Assembly: GCA_020848195.1 (NCBI GenBank)
Contig: JADLAP010000128.1
Location: forward strand, 1 to 46,733
DNA length: 46,733 nucleotides
Origin: Phycisphaeraceae bacterium
GTDB taxonomy: Bacteria > Planctomycetota > Phycisphaerae > Phycisphaerales > Phycisphaeraceae
Direction: 5' to 3'
In this document: positions 27,910 through 35,605 of the stretch, in pieces
Position numbering within the stretch: position 1 is the first letter of the stretch
How the letters are laid out: every line of letters starts with the position of its first letter
Notes under the pieces: model-generated
Told to the model about the DNA's origin: nothing
What the model saw: only the letters and a program-made list of their open reading frames with translations
The model's database searches: none
Translations under genes and position numbers: made by a program

Positions 27910-27937
27910 ATTGTACGGGCTTGACGATTCGTTTCAA
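27910..27937 (-). promoter_or_regulatory. Sigma-70-type promoter of tRNA-Gly
   Basis: On the minus strand TTGAAA (27937-27932) and TACAAT (27915-27910) are separated by 16 bp. The -10 box ends 17 bp before the tRNA 5' end, as expected for a stable-RNA promoter with a short leader. Confidence 0.75.
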
Positions 27938-27994
27938 GTCGTCCGCAAGGGTTCACGCCGTCCGGAAACGGCTGCGGCATTCCGTTCCTGCCGT

Positions 27995-28021
27995 TTGCGG
28001 TTCTGGCGATCATCGGATAAT
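27995..28021 (+). promoter_or_regulatory. Possible promoter of the aldolase gene
   Basis: TTGCGG (27995-28000) and GATAAT (28016-28021) lie 15 bp apart, which is short of the ideal 17. The site would give a leader of about 45 nt before the aldolase start. The -10 match is good and the spacing is the weak point. Confidence 0.4.
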
Positions 28022-28073
28022 GTTTTCCGCCTTCTGAATCGTTTGATCTCATTTTTTCCCCGGAGAATCCTCA

Positions 28074-29087
28074 ATGCCGCTGATGACCACCAAGCCGATG
28101 TTCGACCTGGCCTATGACGGCGGGTTCGGCGTCGGCGCGTTCAACGTCAACAACATGGAAATCACGCAGGGCATCATTGAAGCCTGCGCGGCCGAGAAAA
28201 GCCCCTGCATCCTGCAGATTTCCAAGGGCGCGCGCAAGTACGCCAACATGCGCTACCTCAAGGCGATCATCGACGCCTCCGTGGCCCAGTATCCCGATCT
28301 GCCGATTGCCATCCACCTCGACCACGGCGACACCGTCGAACTCGTCAACCAGTGCATCGGCGACGGCTTCACCAGCGTCATGATCGACGGCAGCCACCAT
28401 CCTTATGAAGAGAACGTCAAGCTCACGAAGCAGGCGGTGGACACGGCCCACGCGGCGGGCGTCGTCGTCGAAGCGGAACTGGGCATGCTCGGTGGCATCG
28501 AGGAAGACGTCGTCGGCATGGACGCGCACGAGTACGAGAAAAACGTCCAGAAATTCCTGACCGATCCCGAACAGTCCCGGGACTTCGTCAAGCGCACCGG
28601 CATCGACAGCCTGGCGGTGGCCATCGGCACCAGCCACGGCGCGTACAAGTTCAAGCACGAAGCGAAACTCGCCTTCGACCGCATCGAGCAGATCATGAAG
28701 ACCTGTCCGGGCACCGCGCTGGTGATGCACGGCTCGTCCAGCGTGCCGCAGGAGTTCATCGATCTGGTCAACCAGTACGGCGGCAAGATGCCCAACGCCC
28801 GCGGCGTGCCCGAAGATCAGATTCACATGGCCGTCAGCAAATACGGCGTGTGCAAGGTGAACATCGACACCGACCTGCGTCTGGCGATGACCGCGAAGAT
28901 CCGCGAAGTGTTCGCCAAGGACCCGGCGGAGTTCGACCCCCGGAAGTATCTTGGCCCGGCCCGCGACGCGATCATCGCCATGGTCCGCCGCAAGCTGCAC
29001 ATGCTCAACAGCGCGGGCAAGACCGAGAAGGTCATCGCGCACTGGAAGAAGCTGGGCAGCCCGCTGCCGAAGTTCTACGGCAAATAA
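28074..29087 (+). CDS. fba: Class II fructose-bisphosphate aldolase
   Basis: The enzyme interconverts fructose 1,6-bisphosphate with dihydroxyacetone phosphate and glyceraldehyde 3-phosphate using a divalent metal, normally zinc. The 337-aa protein shows the class II signatures in order: GAFNVNNME, IHLDHGD (metal His and catalytic Asp), SVMIDGSHHPYEEN, VEAELG, GTSHGAYKF (metal His), MHGSSSVP (metal His) and the phosphate-binding VNIDTDLR. It matches the longer CbbA/Fba type used in glycolysis and the Calvin cycle. GGAG lies eight bases before the ATG. A GC-rich hairpin (CCCCGC/GCGGGG, about 29116-29135) follows the gene but lacks a T-run. Confidence 0.95.
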   Translation: MPLMTTKPMFDLAYDGGFGVGAFNVNNMEITQGIIEACAAEKSPCILQISKGARKYANMRYLKAIIDASVAQYPDLPIAIHLDHGDTVELVNQCIGDGFTSVMIDGSHHPYEENVKLTKQAVDTAHAAGVVVEAELGMLGGIEEDVVGMDAHEYEKNVQKFLTDPEQSRDFVKRTGIDSLAVAIGTSHGAYKFKHEAKLAFDRIEQIMKTCPGTALVMHGSSSVPQEFIDLVNQYGGKMPNARGVPEDQIHMAVSKYGVCKVNIDTDLRLAMTAKIREVFAKDPAEFDPRKYLGPARDAIIAMVRRKLHMLNSAGKTEKVIAHWKKLGSPLPKFYGK

Positions 29088-29202
29088 GCCGGCCGACGTT
29101 TGATTATGCTCTTAGCCCCGCTGTTGGCGCGGGGTCTGCGTTGGAAATCCAACGAGACCCGGCGTGGACATCGGGGCTGAGTTTTTACCAAGGAACCGTG
29201 AC

Positions 29203-29925
29203 ATGGCGGTCGCGATCGACAGCAGCAACGGCGTATGGGCGCGGTCGTGGCGCATGGGCATCGGCGCGGCGAAAGCGAACGTGCTGCCCGCGACGGCACT
29301 ATGGTTCGTCGGTCTGGCGGCGGTGCTCGGATACTACATGGTTCCTTCGATGCGGCAGGTGATGGAGCAGGTGGCGACGTTGAAAATCCACTGGGGTTTG
29401 TGGTACGCGCTGGTGGCGCAGGCGGTGGTCGGCGGGGTCGTGCCTCTGGCGATCCGCGTGATACAGAACCGAGGCCGGCTGGACTTTTCGCTGGGCTATT
29501 TCCTCTTCTTCGTCGCGTTCTGGGGGGTTAAGGGCGTGGAGGTCGATCTGCTGTACCGGGGTCAGGCCCTGCTGTTCGGCGACAACAACCATGTGCTGAC
29601 GCTGGCGTGCAAGACGATCGCGGATCAGTTCGTGTACGCGCCGATCTGGGGTTTGCCGAGCATTCTGCTGCCTTACATCTGGGCGGACGCGGGGTTCAGT
29701 TGGACGACGTTTCGCCGGCGGATGCACGGGCCGTGGTATCGTCGGGAAGTGCTGCCGGTGCTGATTCTGGACTTCGTGGTGTGGGTGCCGGCGGTGATTC
29801 TGATTTACTGTCTGCCGCTGGCGCTGCAACTGCCGCTGCAGAACGTGATCATGTGCATCTGGGTGCTGGTGATGATGTTTGTGGCCAGGCCCGAAGAGGG
29901 CGCGACAAGCTGCGTCGCTGCATAA
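29203..29925 (+). CDS. Mpv17/PMP22-like integral membrane protein
   Basis: The start is placed at ATG 29203, which has AAGGAA upstream, and not at the GTG at 29164. The 240-aa protein has five or six membrane segments (ATALWFVGLAAVLGYYMV, LVAQAVVGGVVPLAI, LGYFLFFVAFWGV, VLPVLILDFVVWVPAVILIY, NVIMCIWVLVMMFVA). The stretch from CKTIADQFVYAPIWG onward follows the Mpv17 pattern: K..DQ..YAP, then a W-P segment, then Y.LPL.LQ....Q and a final IW helix. Mpv17 proteins form channels in organelle membranes of eukaryotes; their bacterial role is unknown. The resemblance is by eye and may be superficial. The gene stands alone between aldolase and the divergent apaG. Confidence 0.5.
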   Translation: MAVAIDSSNGVWARSWRMGIGAAKANVLPATALWFVGLAAVLGYYMVPSMRQVMEQVATLKIHWGLWYALVAQAVVGGVVPLAIRVIQNRGRLDFSLGYFLFFVAFWGVKGVEVDLLYRGQALLFGDNNHVLTLACKTIADQFVYAPIWGLPSILLPYIWADAGFSWTTFRRRMHGPWYRREVLPVLILDFVVWVPAVILIYCLPLALQLPLQNVIMCIWVLVMMFVARPEEGATSCVAA

Positions 29926-29963
29926 AGAAATTGCGCGGGGCGCGACACGTTGCGGCGATGCAT
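29898..29963. repeat. Two tandem copies of the CGCGACAAG motif
   Basis: GGGCGCGACAAGCTGCGTCG (from 29898) and GGGCGCGACACGTTGCGGCG (from 29938) are 26-bp units ending TGCAT, 40 bp apart, with about four differences. The first overlaps the 3' end of the membrane-protein gene and supplies its last codons. The family recurs at 35579-35602 and 36889-36915. Confidence 0.75.
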
Positions 29964-29975
29964 GAATCGCGGGCG

Positions 29976-30371
29976 CTACGCTTCCTTGTCCATGGTGAGC
30001 CAGAAGCGGCCGATGGCGACGTCGAAGGCGTTGCCGTCGTCGTGGCGCATCTGGTACTGGCCTTCCATGGTGCCCCAGTCGGTGGGCAGGACGGCGAACG
30101 ACGTGTACTTGAACGCCTGTCCGGGTTCGAGTCGCGGGGTCTGACCGACGACGCCGGGGCCTTGGACTTCGCGGCGTTTGCCGTCGCCGTCGATGATGAT
30201 CCAGTGCCGGCTGACGAGTTGGGCGGGCAGCTCGCCTTCGTTGAGGATGACGATGCGGTAGCCGAAGACGTACTTTTGATCGACGGGGCTGGACTCGCTG
30301 GGCAGGTAGAACGCGGTGGCGCCGACACGGATGCCGGAGGTGGTGACGTCGGACATTTCAGGTGCAGGCAT
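29976..30371 (-). CDS. apaG: ApaG family protein
   Basis: The start is placed at ATG 30371, which has GGAG six bases upstream; in-frame codons further upstream have no support. The 131-aa protein has the compact beta-sandwich of ApaG: VGATAFYLPSESSPVDQKYVFGYRIVI near the start region, QLVSRHWIIIDGDGKRREVQGPGVVGQ and LEPGQAFKYTSFAVLPTDWGTMEGQY. It is full length for the family. ApaG is linked to cobalt/magnesium tolerance in enterobacteria and its fold resembles fibronectin type III domains; the molecular role is unclear. It is transcribed divergently from the glycosyltransferase next to it. Confidence 0.93.
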   Translation of the reverse strand: MPAPEMSDVTTSGIRVGATAFYLPSESSPVDQKYVFGYRIVILNEGELPAQLVSRHWIIIDGDGKRREVQGPGVVGQTPRLEPGQAFKYTSFAVLPTDWGTMEGQYQMRHDDGNAFDVAIGRFWLTMDKEA

Positions 30372-30493
30372 AGTGAACTCCGCCGTGGCTATGCAGGAGT
30401 ATAAGCCGCATGGGGTGCGAGGGGGAAGGTTGGGCACTGGCTTGCCTGCGAAGGATTCGCCCGGTAGCCTCGCGGAACGTACGGGACTCCGGC

Positions 30494-31561
30494 ATGACCA
30501 CGCATGACGACGCCTGCCTGGTGGTGGTGGTGTGCGGCTGCAACAGCCTGCCGCTGGTGGATGATTGTCTGCGTTCCTTGCGGGAAGCCGACGATCCGGG
30601 GCTGCCGGTTCGCGTGGTGTTCGTCGACGACGGCGGAAGCGACGGCAGCAGCGAACACGTGCGGAGGAACTACCCCGATATCACGGTGGTGAAGCTGGCG
30701 CGGAACGTGGGCTTCGCCGGGGCGAACAACGCCGGATGGCGGGAAGCCCGGCATCGCTGGCCGGGGATGAGATATTTGTTCCTGTTGAATGTGGACACGA
30801 TCCTCGACCGCCGCGCGCTGGCGGAGTTGACGGCGAAGATGGCGCAGCGGCCGACGATCGGCGCGGCCCAGGCCAAGCTGCGTCTGCATCCCCGGACGGA
30901 CCAACTCAACTCGGCGGGCAATCGGTGCCACTACCTCGGCTACGGCTGGGTCACCGCGCTCAACGAAGTGGACCACGGCCAGTACGATCATGTGGACGCC
31001 ATCGACTACGCCTCCGGCGCAGCCGTGATGATCCGGGCTTCGCTCCTCGACGACGTCGGCCTGTTCGACGAAGCCATGTTCATGTACCACGAAGACACGG
31101 AGCTGTCGTGGAAGCTGCGACTGGCGGGACACGAGATCGTGCTGGCCGCCAAGGCGGTGGTGTACCACAAGTACACGGGCAGCGCGCCGGTGAAATACTA
31201 CTACCACCTTGAGCGCAACCGCTGGGTGCTGCTGCTGACGCATTACCGCTGGCGCACGCTGCTGCTGCTGTCGCCGGCGATGCTGCTGATGGAGATCGGC
31301 CAGGTGCTGTTCGCGCTAAGACAAGGCAAGCTGTGGGACAAGCTGCGGGTGTGGGGCTGGCTGGTACACCCGGCGAATCTGGCGTACCTGCATCGCAGAC
31401 GGAAGGAATCGCGGCGGATCCGGCGGATTTCCGATCGTCCCTTCATGGCTGATTTCGCTTGTCGGATCGAGCATCCCGGCGTCGACGGCCCGATCCTCCG
31501 CCACCTGGGCAATCCCGCGCTGGCGGCATGGTGGCGACTGGCGCGGCCGATGATCCGATAA
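30494..31561 (+). CDS. Family 2 glycosyltransferase
   Basis: This inverting GT2 enzyme probably transfers a sugar during cell-surface glycan synthesis. The ATG at 30494 is chosen because the conserved fold begins directly after it (CLVVVVCGCNSLPLVDDCLRSL). The 355-aa protein shows the nucleotide-binding VFVDDGGSDGS, LARNVGFAGANNAGW, the DxD-like FLLNVDTILD, DYASGAAVMIRASLLDDVGLFDEAMFMYHEDTEL with the acceptor-side ED motif, and a C-terminal amphipathic or membrane-associated helix region (LLLLSPAMLLMEIGQVLFA). It is similar to rhamnosyltransferase-type GT2 proteins. The acceptor is unknown. No strong ribosome binding site is seen. Confidence 0.88.
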   Translation: MTTHDDACLVVVVCGCNSLPLVDDCLRSLREADDPGLPVRVVFVDDGGSDGSSEHVRRNYPDITVVKLARNVGFAGANNAGWREARHRWPGMRYLFLLNVDTILDRRALAELTAKMAQRPTIGAAQAKLRLHPRTDQLNSAGNRCHYLGYGWVTALNEVDHGQYDHVDAIDYASGAAVMIRASLLDDVGLFDEAMFMYHEDTELSWKLRLAGHEIVLAAKAVVYHKYTGSAPVKYYYHLERNRWVLLLTHYRWRTLLLLSPAMLLMEIGQVLFALRQGKLWDKLRVWGWLVHPANLAYLHRRRKESRRIRRISDRPFMADFACRIEHPGVDGPILRHLGNPALAAWWRLARPMIR

Positions 31562-31580
31562 ACGGTTCATCCAAACAAAT

Positions 31581-31605
31581 AGCCCCCCGTCAAGGACGGG
31601 GGGCT
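31581..31605. terminator. Bidirectional intrinsic terminator
   Basis: AGCCCCCCGTC and GACGGGGGGCT form a perfect 11-bp stem with a 3-nt loop between the convergent glycosyltransferase and PII genes. On the minus strand the stem is followed by ATTTGTTTGG, so termination is better supported for the PII transcript; the plus side has only a short A/T run. Confidence 0.8.
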
Positions 31606-31631
31606 AAATGGAGAAGGTTGCGTAACCGGGA

Positions 31632-31970
31632 TTACAGCGCGTCGTTGTCGCGTTCGCCGGTGCGGACGCGGATGACCTTGGCCAGGGGATAGACGAAGAT
31701 TTTGCCGTCGCCGACGTTGCCCGTGCGGGCGGTGGCGACGATGGCGTCCAGCGTCTTGTCCAGGTCTTCGCTGCGTACCGCGATTTTCAGCATGACTTTG
31801 GGCAGAAAGCCCACGTCCATGCGGCCGCCGCGGTAGCGTTCGGTGTGGCCTTTCTGTTTGCCGAAGCCTTTCACTTCGATGGCGGTGCAGCCGAAGATGC
31901 CCAGTTCGGCCAGTTTCGCTTTCACGGCAGGCAATGCCGCGGGCTTGATGACGCATTCGATCATGTGCAT
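31632..31970 (-). CDS. PII nitrogen-regulatory protein lacking Tyr51
   Basis: PII proteins sense 2-oxoglutarate, ATP/ADP and nitrogen status and block the ammonium channel. ATG 31970 is chosen, with GGGAG eight bases upstream; this gives 112 aa and a numbering that matches E. coli GlnB. Conserved parts are IECVIKP, EVKGFGKQKGH, YRG at the T-loop, FLPKV, ARTGNVGDGKIFV and VIRVRTGERD. The T-loop reads YRGGRMDVGFLPK. Tyr46 is kept, but position 51, the tyrosine uridylylated in proteobacterial PII, is Met. Control by uridylylation is therefore unlikely, while nucleotide and 2-oxoglutarate binding may remain. It follows the amt gene by 88 bp, so it is probably the GlnK-type partner of that channel. 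Confidence 0.92.
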   Translation of the reverse strand: MHMIECVIKPAALPAVKAKLAELGIFGCTAIEVKGFGKQKGHTERYRGGRMDVGFLPKVMLKIAVRSEDLDKTLDAIVATARTGNVGDGKIFVYPLAKVIRVRTGERDNDAL

Positions 31971-32058
31971 GTTCAACACTCCCAGGGGGGGAATCCATTC
32001 AAATCAAAGGTTACGTTCAGGAACAATCCGCATGGCGATCCGTTTCACGAGTGTCGGA

Positions 32059-33612
32059 TCAGGCTTCGCGGATGTGGTAGCTCTTGATGTTGGTGATCTG
32101 GAAGTCAGGATACGCCGCCTGGTCGTGTTCGCCCAGGTCGAGGCCTTCGATCTGTTCGACGTCGGAGACGCGCAGGCCCATGGTGGTCTTGATGATGAGC
32201 CAGAAGACGATGGAGGATCCGAAGGCGATGGCGCCAGCGACGACGACGCCGATGAGCTGGGAGATCAACTGACCGGTTCCGCCTCCGGTGAACAGACCGT
32301 TGCGGAGTCCGAGCGGGACGGCGCCCTGAGCGGCGGAGTTGACGGTGGTGTCGGCGAAGAGGCCGACGCAGATCGTGCCGAAGACGCCGTTGACGAGGTG
32401 GACGGAGAGCGCGCCGACGGGGTCATCGACTCGGAGCTTGTCGAACATGATGACGGCGAAGACGACGATGACGCCGGCGATCAGGCCGATGAAGGCGGAG
32501 GACGGGACGCTGACGAAAGCGCAGGGCGCGGTGATGGCGACGAGGCCTGCGAGCGTGCCGTTGACGATCATGGTGAAGTCCGGCTTGCCCTGGAGGAGCC
32601 AGGAGGTGACGGCGGCGGCAACGGTGGCGACGGCGGCGGCGGTGTTGGTGGTCACCGCGATGTGGGCGATGGCGTCGGCGTAACCAACGGCGCCCATGGT
32701 GGAGCCGGGGTTGAAGCCGAACCAGCCGAACCAGAGGACCAGGCCGCCCGCCATGACGGAGGTCATGTTGTGGCCTGGGATGGGATTGACCGAGCCATCC
32801 TTGCCGTACTTGCCCATTCGCGGGCCAAGGACGAGCACGCCGGCGAGGGCCGCCCAGCCGCCGACGGAGTGGACGACGGTGGAGCCTGCGAAGTCGAACA
32901 TGCCTTTGCCGGCGAGCAAGCCGCCGCCCCAGATCATGTGACCGACGACGGCGTAGGTGATGCCGGTGAGCAGGAAGGAGAAGACGAGGAAGGAGTTGAA
33001 CTTGATGCGTTCGGCGACGGCTCCGGAGACGATGGTGGCCGCCGTGCCGCAGAAGACGAGCTGAAAGAAGAACTTGGCCCACAGCGGCACGCCGGTCCAG
33101 TTGATGGCGGTGTAGACGCCCTGATAGGCGTCGCCGGTGGCCGGGCTGTTGTCCGCGCCGCTGACGAAGAACAGGCCATCGGTTCCGAAAAAGCCGTTGC
33201 CGTTACCGAACATCAGGCCCCAGCCGATGACCCAGAAGCCCAGGGTGGAGATGGCGAAGACGATGAAGTTTTTGGTCAGGATGTTGACGGTGTTCTTGGC
33301 GCGGCAGAGGCCGGACTCGACCATGCCGAAGCCGAGGTTCATGAAGAAGACGAGGAAGGCGGTGAGCAGCACCCACATGGTGTCGACGGCGATTTTGATG
33401 TCGCCGGCCTGGGTTTTCAGTTCCGCCAGAGGGTCGGCCACCTCGTCGGCCGCCAGTTGACTCTGCGCCACGGTCTGCGTCACCAGCGTCGCTGCGTGGT
33501 GAAGCGCCGCGGCTGCCCCCCCCGCCCCGCTGTCGGCTTTCGCCGATGCCGCAAACAACCCGATGGCCAGCGCCAGGCCAGCCATCCACAACAGCCGAAA
33601 ACCATTCCTCAT
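32059..33612 (-). CDS. amt: Ammonium transporter (Amt family)
   Basis: Amt proteins are trimeric inner-membrane channels for ammonium. The 517-aa product has a cleavable signal peptide (LLWMAGLALAIGLFAASAKA), an extra N-terminal segment of about 70 residues, and then the eleven-helix channel (VLLTAFLVFFMNLGFGMVE, ESGLCRAKNT, FDFAGSTVVHSVGGWAAL, VLWFGWFGFNPGS, ALSVHLVNGVFGTICVG). The two pore histidines lie in VVHSVGG and SVHLVNG, and the Asp of FDFAGS is the usual substrate-site acid. The PII gene follows on the same strand. This order, amt before PII, is the reverse of the usual glnK-amtB order. A possible sigma-54 promoter lies about 98 bp upstream. Confidence 0.95.
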   Translation of the reverse strand: MRNGFRLLWMAGLALAIGLFAASAKADSGAGGAAAALHHAATLVTQTVAQSQLAADEVADPLAELKTQAGDIKIAVDTMWVLLTAFLVFFMNLGFGMVESGLCRAKNTVNILTKNFIVFAISTLGFWVIGWGLMFGNGNGFFGTDGLFFVSGADNSPATGDAYQGVYTAINWTGVPLWAKFFFQLVFCGTAATIVSGAVAERIKFNSFLVFSFLLTGITYAVVGHMIWGGGLLAGKGMFDFAGSTVVHSVGGWAALAGVLVLGPRMGKYGKDGSVNPIPGHNMTSVMAGGLVLWFGWFGFNPGSTMGAVGYADAIAHIAVTTNTAAAVATVAAAVTSWLLQGKPDFTMIVNGTLAGLVAITAPCAFVSVPSSAFIGLIAGVIVVFAVIMFDKLRVDDPVGALSVHLVNGVFGTICVGLFADTTVNSAAQGAVPLGLRNGLFTGGGTGQLISQLIGVVVAGAIAFGSSIVFWLIIKTTMGLRVSDVEQIEGLDLGEHDQAAYPDFQITNIKSYHIREA

Positions 33613-33709
33613 GTGAGGTCTCCTCGAAGAAAAACGGAAACGTGAAACCTGATTGTCATGTCAGGCCCATTCAGACAGTGGTGGGTGTTCCGCTGCCGGC
33701 CTGCTTGAA

Positions 33710-33725
33710 TACAAAGTCAATGCCA
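33710..33725 (-). promoter_or_regulatory. Possible sigma-54 promoter of amt
   Basis: On the minus strand TGGCAT-N5-TTGTA (33725-33710) fits the -24/-12 consensus TGGCAC-N5-TTGCA with two differences, one in each box. Nitrogen-regulated amt genes are often sigma-54 dependent, which raises the prior. The remainder of the gap 33726-33937 is A/T-richer and shows no gene or clear activator-binding palindrome. Confidence 0.4.
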
Positions 33726-33937
33726 CAATCGTGGGCAACAGGCCCCGCATTCGCCTGATCCATGAACAGAAATGGATTTACGTCGAAATGAAATCAGAAT
33801 TACCGAAGATGAAATGAATGCAGACGAACGAACAGGATGCCTATTAATTCAGCAAGCACACACCCCGTTTGCTTCATTGTTGTTCAAATGAGTGGCACTC
33901 GACCAAAAATGTAATCGACTTCCGGAAATGCGCTATT

Positions 33938-35578
33938 TCATCGGATCGCTTCGGGTTGGCCGCAATCCGTGCGTAACCTGCTGTTCCCGTCATCACGCAC
34001 GAAGCCCTTCTGCAGCCGGGCGATTGCTTCGTTCATGTCGCTGTCGTTGACCAGCGGGACGCCGCCTTCCGCCCAGGCCCGTTGCGCGCCTTGCGGCCCC
34101 TTGACCCGGCAAAGCTCCACCGTCCCGGCCGTCAGCCATCGCGCGAAATCCCCCAGAGGCCGCTTGCCCAGATCGTCTTCACCGCTGGGCCAGTTCATCG
34201 CAAAGACATGCAGGGCGTCGAAGCCGTGTTCCGTCACGATCAGCGCGTCAGGCCCGACCTTCGCCCGCAGATGCTTCAGATACATCACCGCCCCTTCGCC
34301 CGACAGCGGGAAGCTGCCCACCGACGAGCCGTAGGTGTCGAGGTAGAACGCGGAGGCTCCCTGCTGACGCAGATCGTCGAACCGCTCGTCCGACATCTTG
34401 ATGTGGTCCGGATCCAGCGGATTCCATTCCACCGTCTCGTCCGTCTGGATGCTTCGTTTGTAGGCGATGGCGTTGGGCCTTGCGAAAAAGCCCAGGCTCA
34501 TGTTGGTTCGACGGCAGAACTCCCGCAGCAGCGGCAACTGCTCGCGCAGCAGCGGCGGCATCACATTGAACTCCGGACGATAGTTCGCGCCACGCTTGCT
34601 GGCTCCCGTGACGCCCCAGATCAGCACCGCGCCGACGTCCCACTGGCGCATCGCCAGCAGACGCGTTTTGATCAGTTCCATCCAGCCTTCTTCCGCCAGG
34701 CCGTGCCTCATGCCGTAGGGGTTGTCCAGCGAGACCAGCTCCGCATTGGCGCAGAATGTCGCCACTTTCACGCGGAAATCGCAGCGATACGTGGCGGGAC
34801 CATACCAGTCGTTGAACCATCGCTTGTACGGCTCCAGCAGCACACGCCAGTCGGTCGCCTTCGCCACACGGATCATCATCGCGTACCGCGTTCGGCCGCC
34901 CGGTTCCACCGGCGAGTTCTTCAGCCACAGACGATTGCGATAGCGATTGCCCTTGTCCCGGCTCATCGCGTCGAAGCGGATTTCCACGGGCCGGCAACGA
35001 TGTTCGATCCAGTTCAATCCCACGCCGACCGTGTCGCTCCACGCGGCGGTCACCGGGCTGTACACGTTCGCCGCCGGGTAATAGCTGCTCATAACCGGCC
35101 CCAGGTACGTTTCGCCGCCGAAATCCCACGCCAGTTCCATCCAGTCGTCGATCTGAACATAGTCCGGCGAATCGTTCTCCACCGTCAGACGCACCGTGAT
35201 GTCCGAGCCTTGCACCCGATGATCGAAAATCAGTTTCACCTGACCGCCGAGGTAGTCGTGTTGGATGACATGCCGATCATCGCCGGTGTCGAGGACGGCG
35301 ACCTTGTCCGGCTTGCCGCCGAAGGAGCCGGTCTTGCCGCCGATCAGCGCAGCCCAATGCGGCGTGTCCTTGTTTTTCGGCCAGTTCCATTCCTGCCGCG
35401 GCGCGTTGCGGGTCAGCGTAAACAGACTGCCCGCCACGGCGGTGGTCGAGCCGGTCATGACCACCTGGTCGCCCATGCTGATCTTCACCAGCCCGCCCTC
35501 CGGCGCGAATTGCGGCGTCATCGCCATGGTCAACATCACCGCATACGCCCACACGATCATCCCACACCATCTTTCCAT
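33938..35578 (-). CDS. Secreted glycoside-hydrolase-like protein
   Basis: The 546-aa protein has a signal peptide (MIVWAYAVMLTMAMTPQFA) and an N-terminal beta-rich part (MGDQVVMTGSTTAVAGSLF, VRLTVENDSPDYVQIDDW). A probable TIM barrel follows (VGAVLIWGVTGAS, MSLGFFARPNAIA, SAFYLDTYGSSV, DALIVTEHGFDALHVF). The Asp of FYLDTYG and the Glu of VTEHGFD sit where retaining clan-D-like glycosidases carry their acids, echoing the YFD/DGE motifs of the giant proteins at the left of the window. I cannot name a CAZy family. It is last in a minus-strand run after the methyltransferase, 27 bp away with a repeat in between. Its link to the regulatory genes upstream is unclear. Confidence 0.65.
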   Translation of the reverse strand: MERWCGMIVWAYAVMLTMAMTPQFAPEGGLVKISMGDQVVMTGSTTAVAGSLFTLTRNAPRQEWNWPKNKDTPHWAALIGGKTGSFGGKPDKVAVLDTGDDRHVIQHDYLGGQVKLIFDHRVQGSDITVRLTVENDSPDYVQIDDWMELAWDFGGETYLGPVMSSYYPAANVYSPVTAAWSDTVGVGLNWIEHRCRPVEIRFDAMSRDKGNRYRNRLWLKNSPVEPGGRTRYAMMIRVAKATDWRVLLEPYKRWFNDWYGPATYRCDFRVKVATFCANAELVSLDNPYGMRHGLAEEGWMELIKTRLLAMRQWDVGAVLIWGVTGASKRGANYRPEFNVMPPLLREQLPLLREFCRRTNMSLGFFARPNAIAYKRSIQTDETVEWNPLDPDHIKMSDERFDDLRQQGASAFYLDTYGSSVGSFPLSGEGAVMYLKHLRAKVGPDALIVTEHGFDALHVFAMNWPSGEDDLGKRPLGDFARWLTAGTVELCRVKGPQGAQRAWAEGGVPLVNDSDMNEAIARLQKGFVRDDGNSRLRTDCGQPEAIR

Positions 35579-35602
35579 ATGTAGCGCCGCGACTTGTCGC
35601 GC
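35579..35602 (-). repeat. CGCGACAAGTCGCG palindromic motif, copy 3
   Basis: The minus strand reads GCGCGACAAGTCGCGGCGCT followed by ACAT. The core CGCGAC-AA-GTCGCG is a perfect inverted repeat. The unit fills almost the whole 27-bp gap between the methyltransferase stop and the start of the secreted GH-like gene. Confidence 0.75.
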
Positions 35603-35605
35603 GTT

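Noticed and set aside
29101-29160. Intrinsic terminator after the aldolase gene
   Set aside because: A CCCCGC/GCGGGG hairpin is present but no T-run follows, so only a structural element can be claimed.
31843-33645. Open frame of 600 codons on the plus strand
   Set aside because: It mirrors the ammonium transporter gene; the product is almost only Asp, Glu, Gly and Val, a codon artefact of high-GC DNA.
34082-35584. Open frame of 500 codons on the plus strand
   Set aside because: It is antisense to the secreted GH-like gene with signal peptide; it has extreme Arg/His content and no domain.
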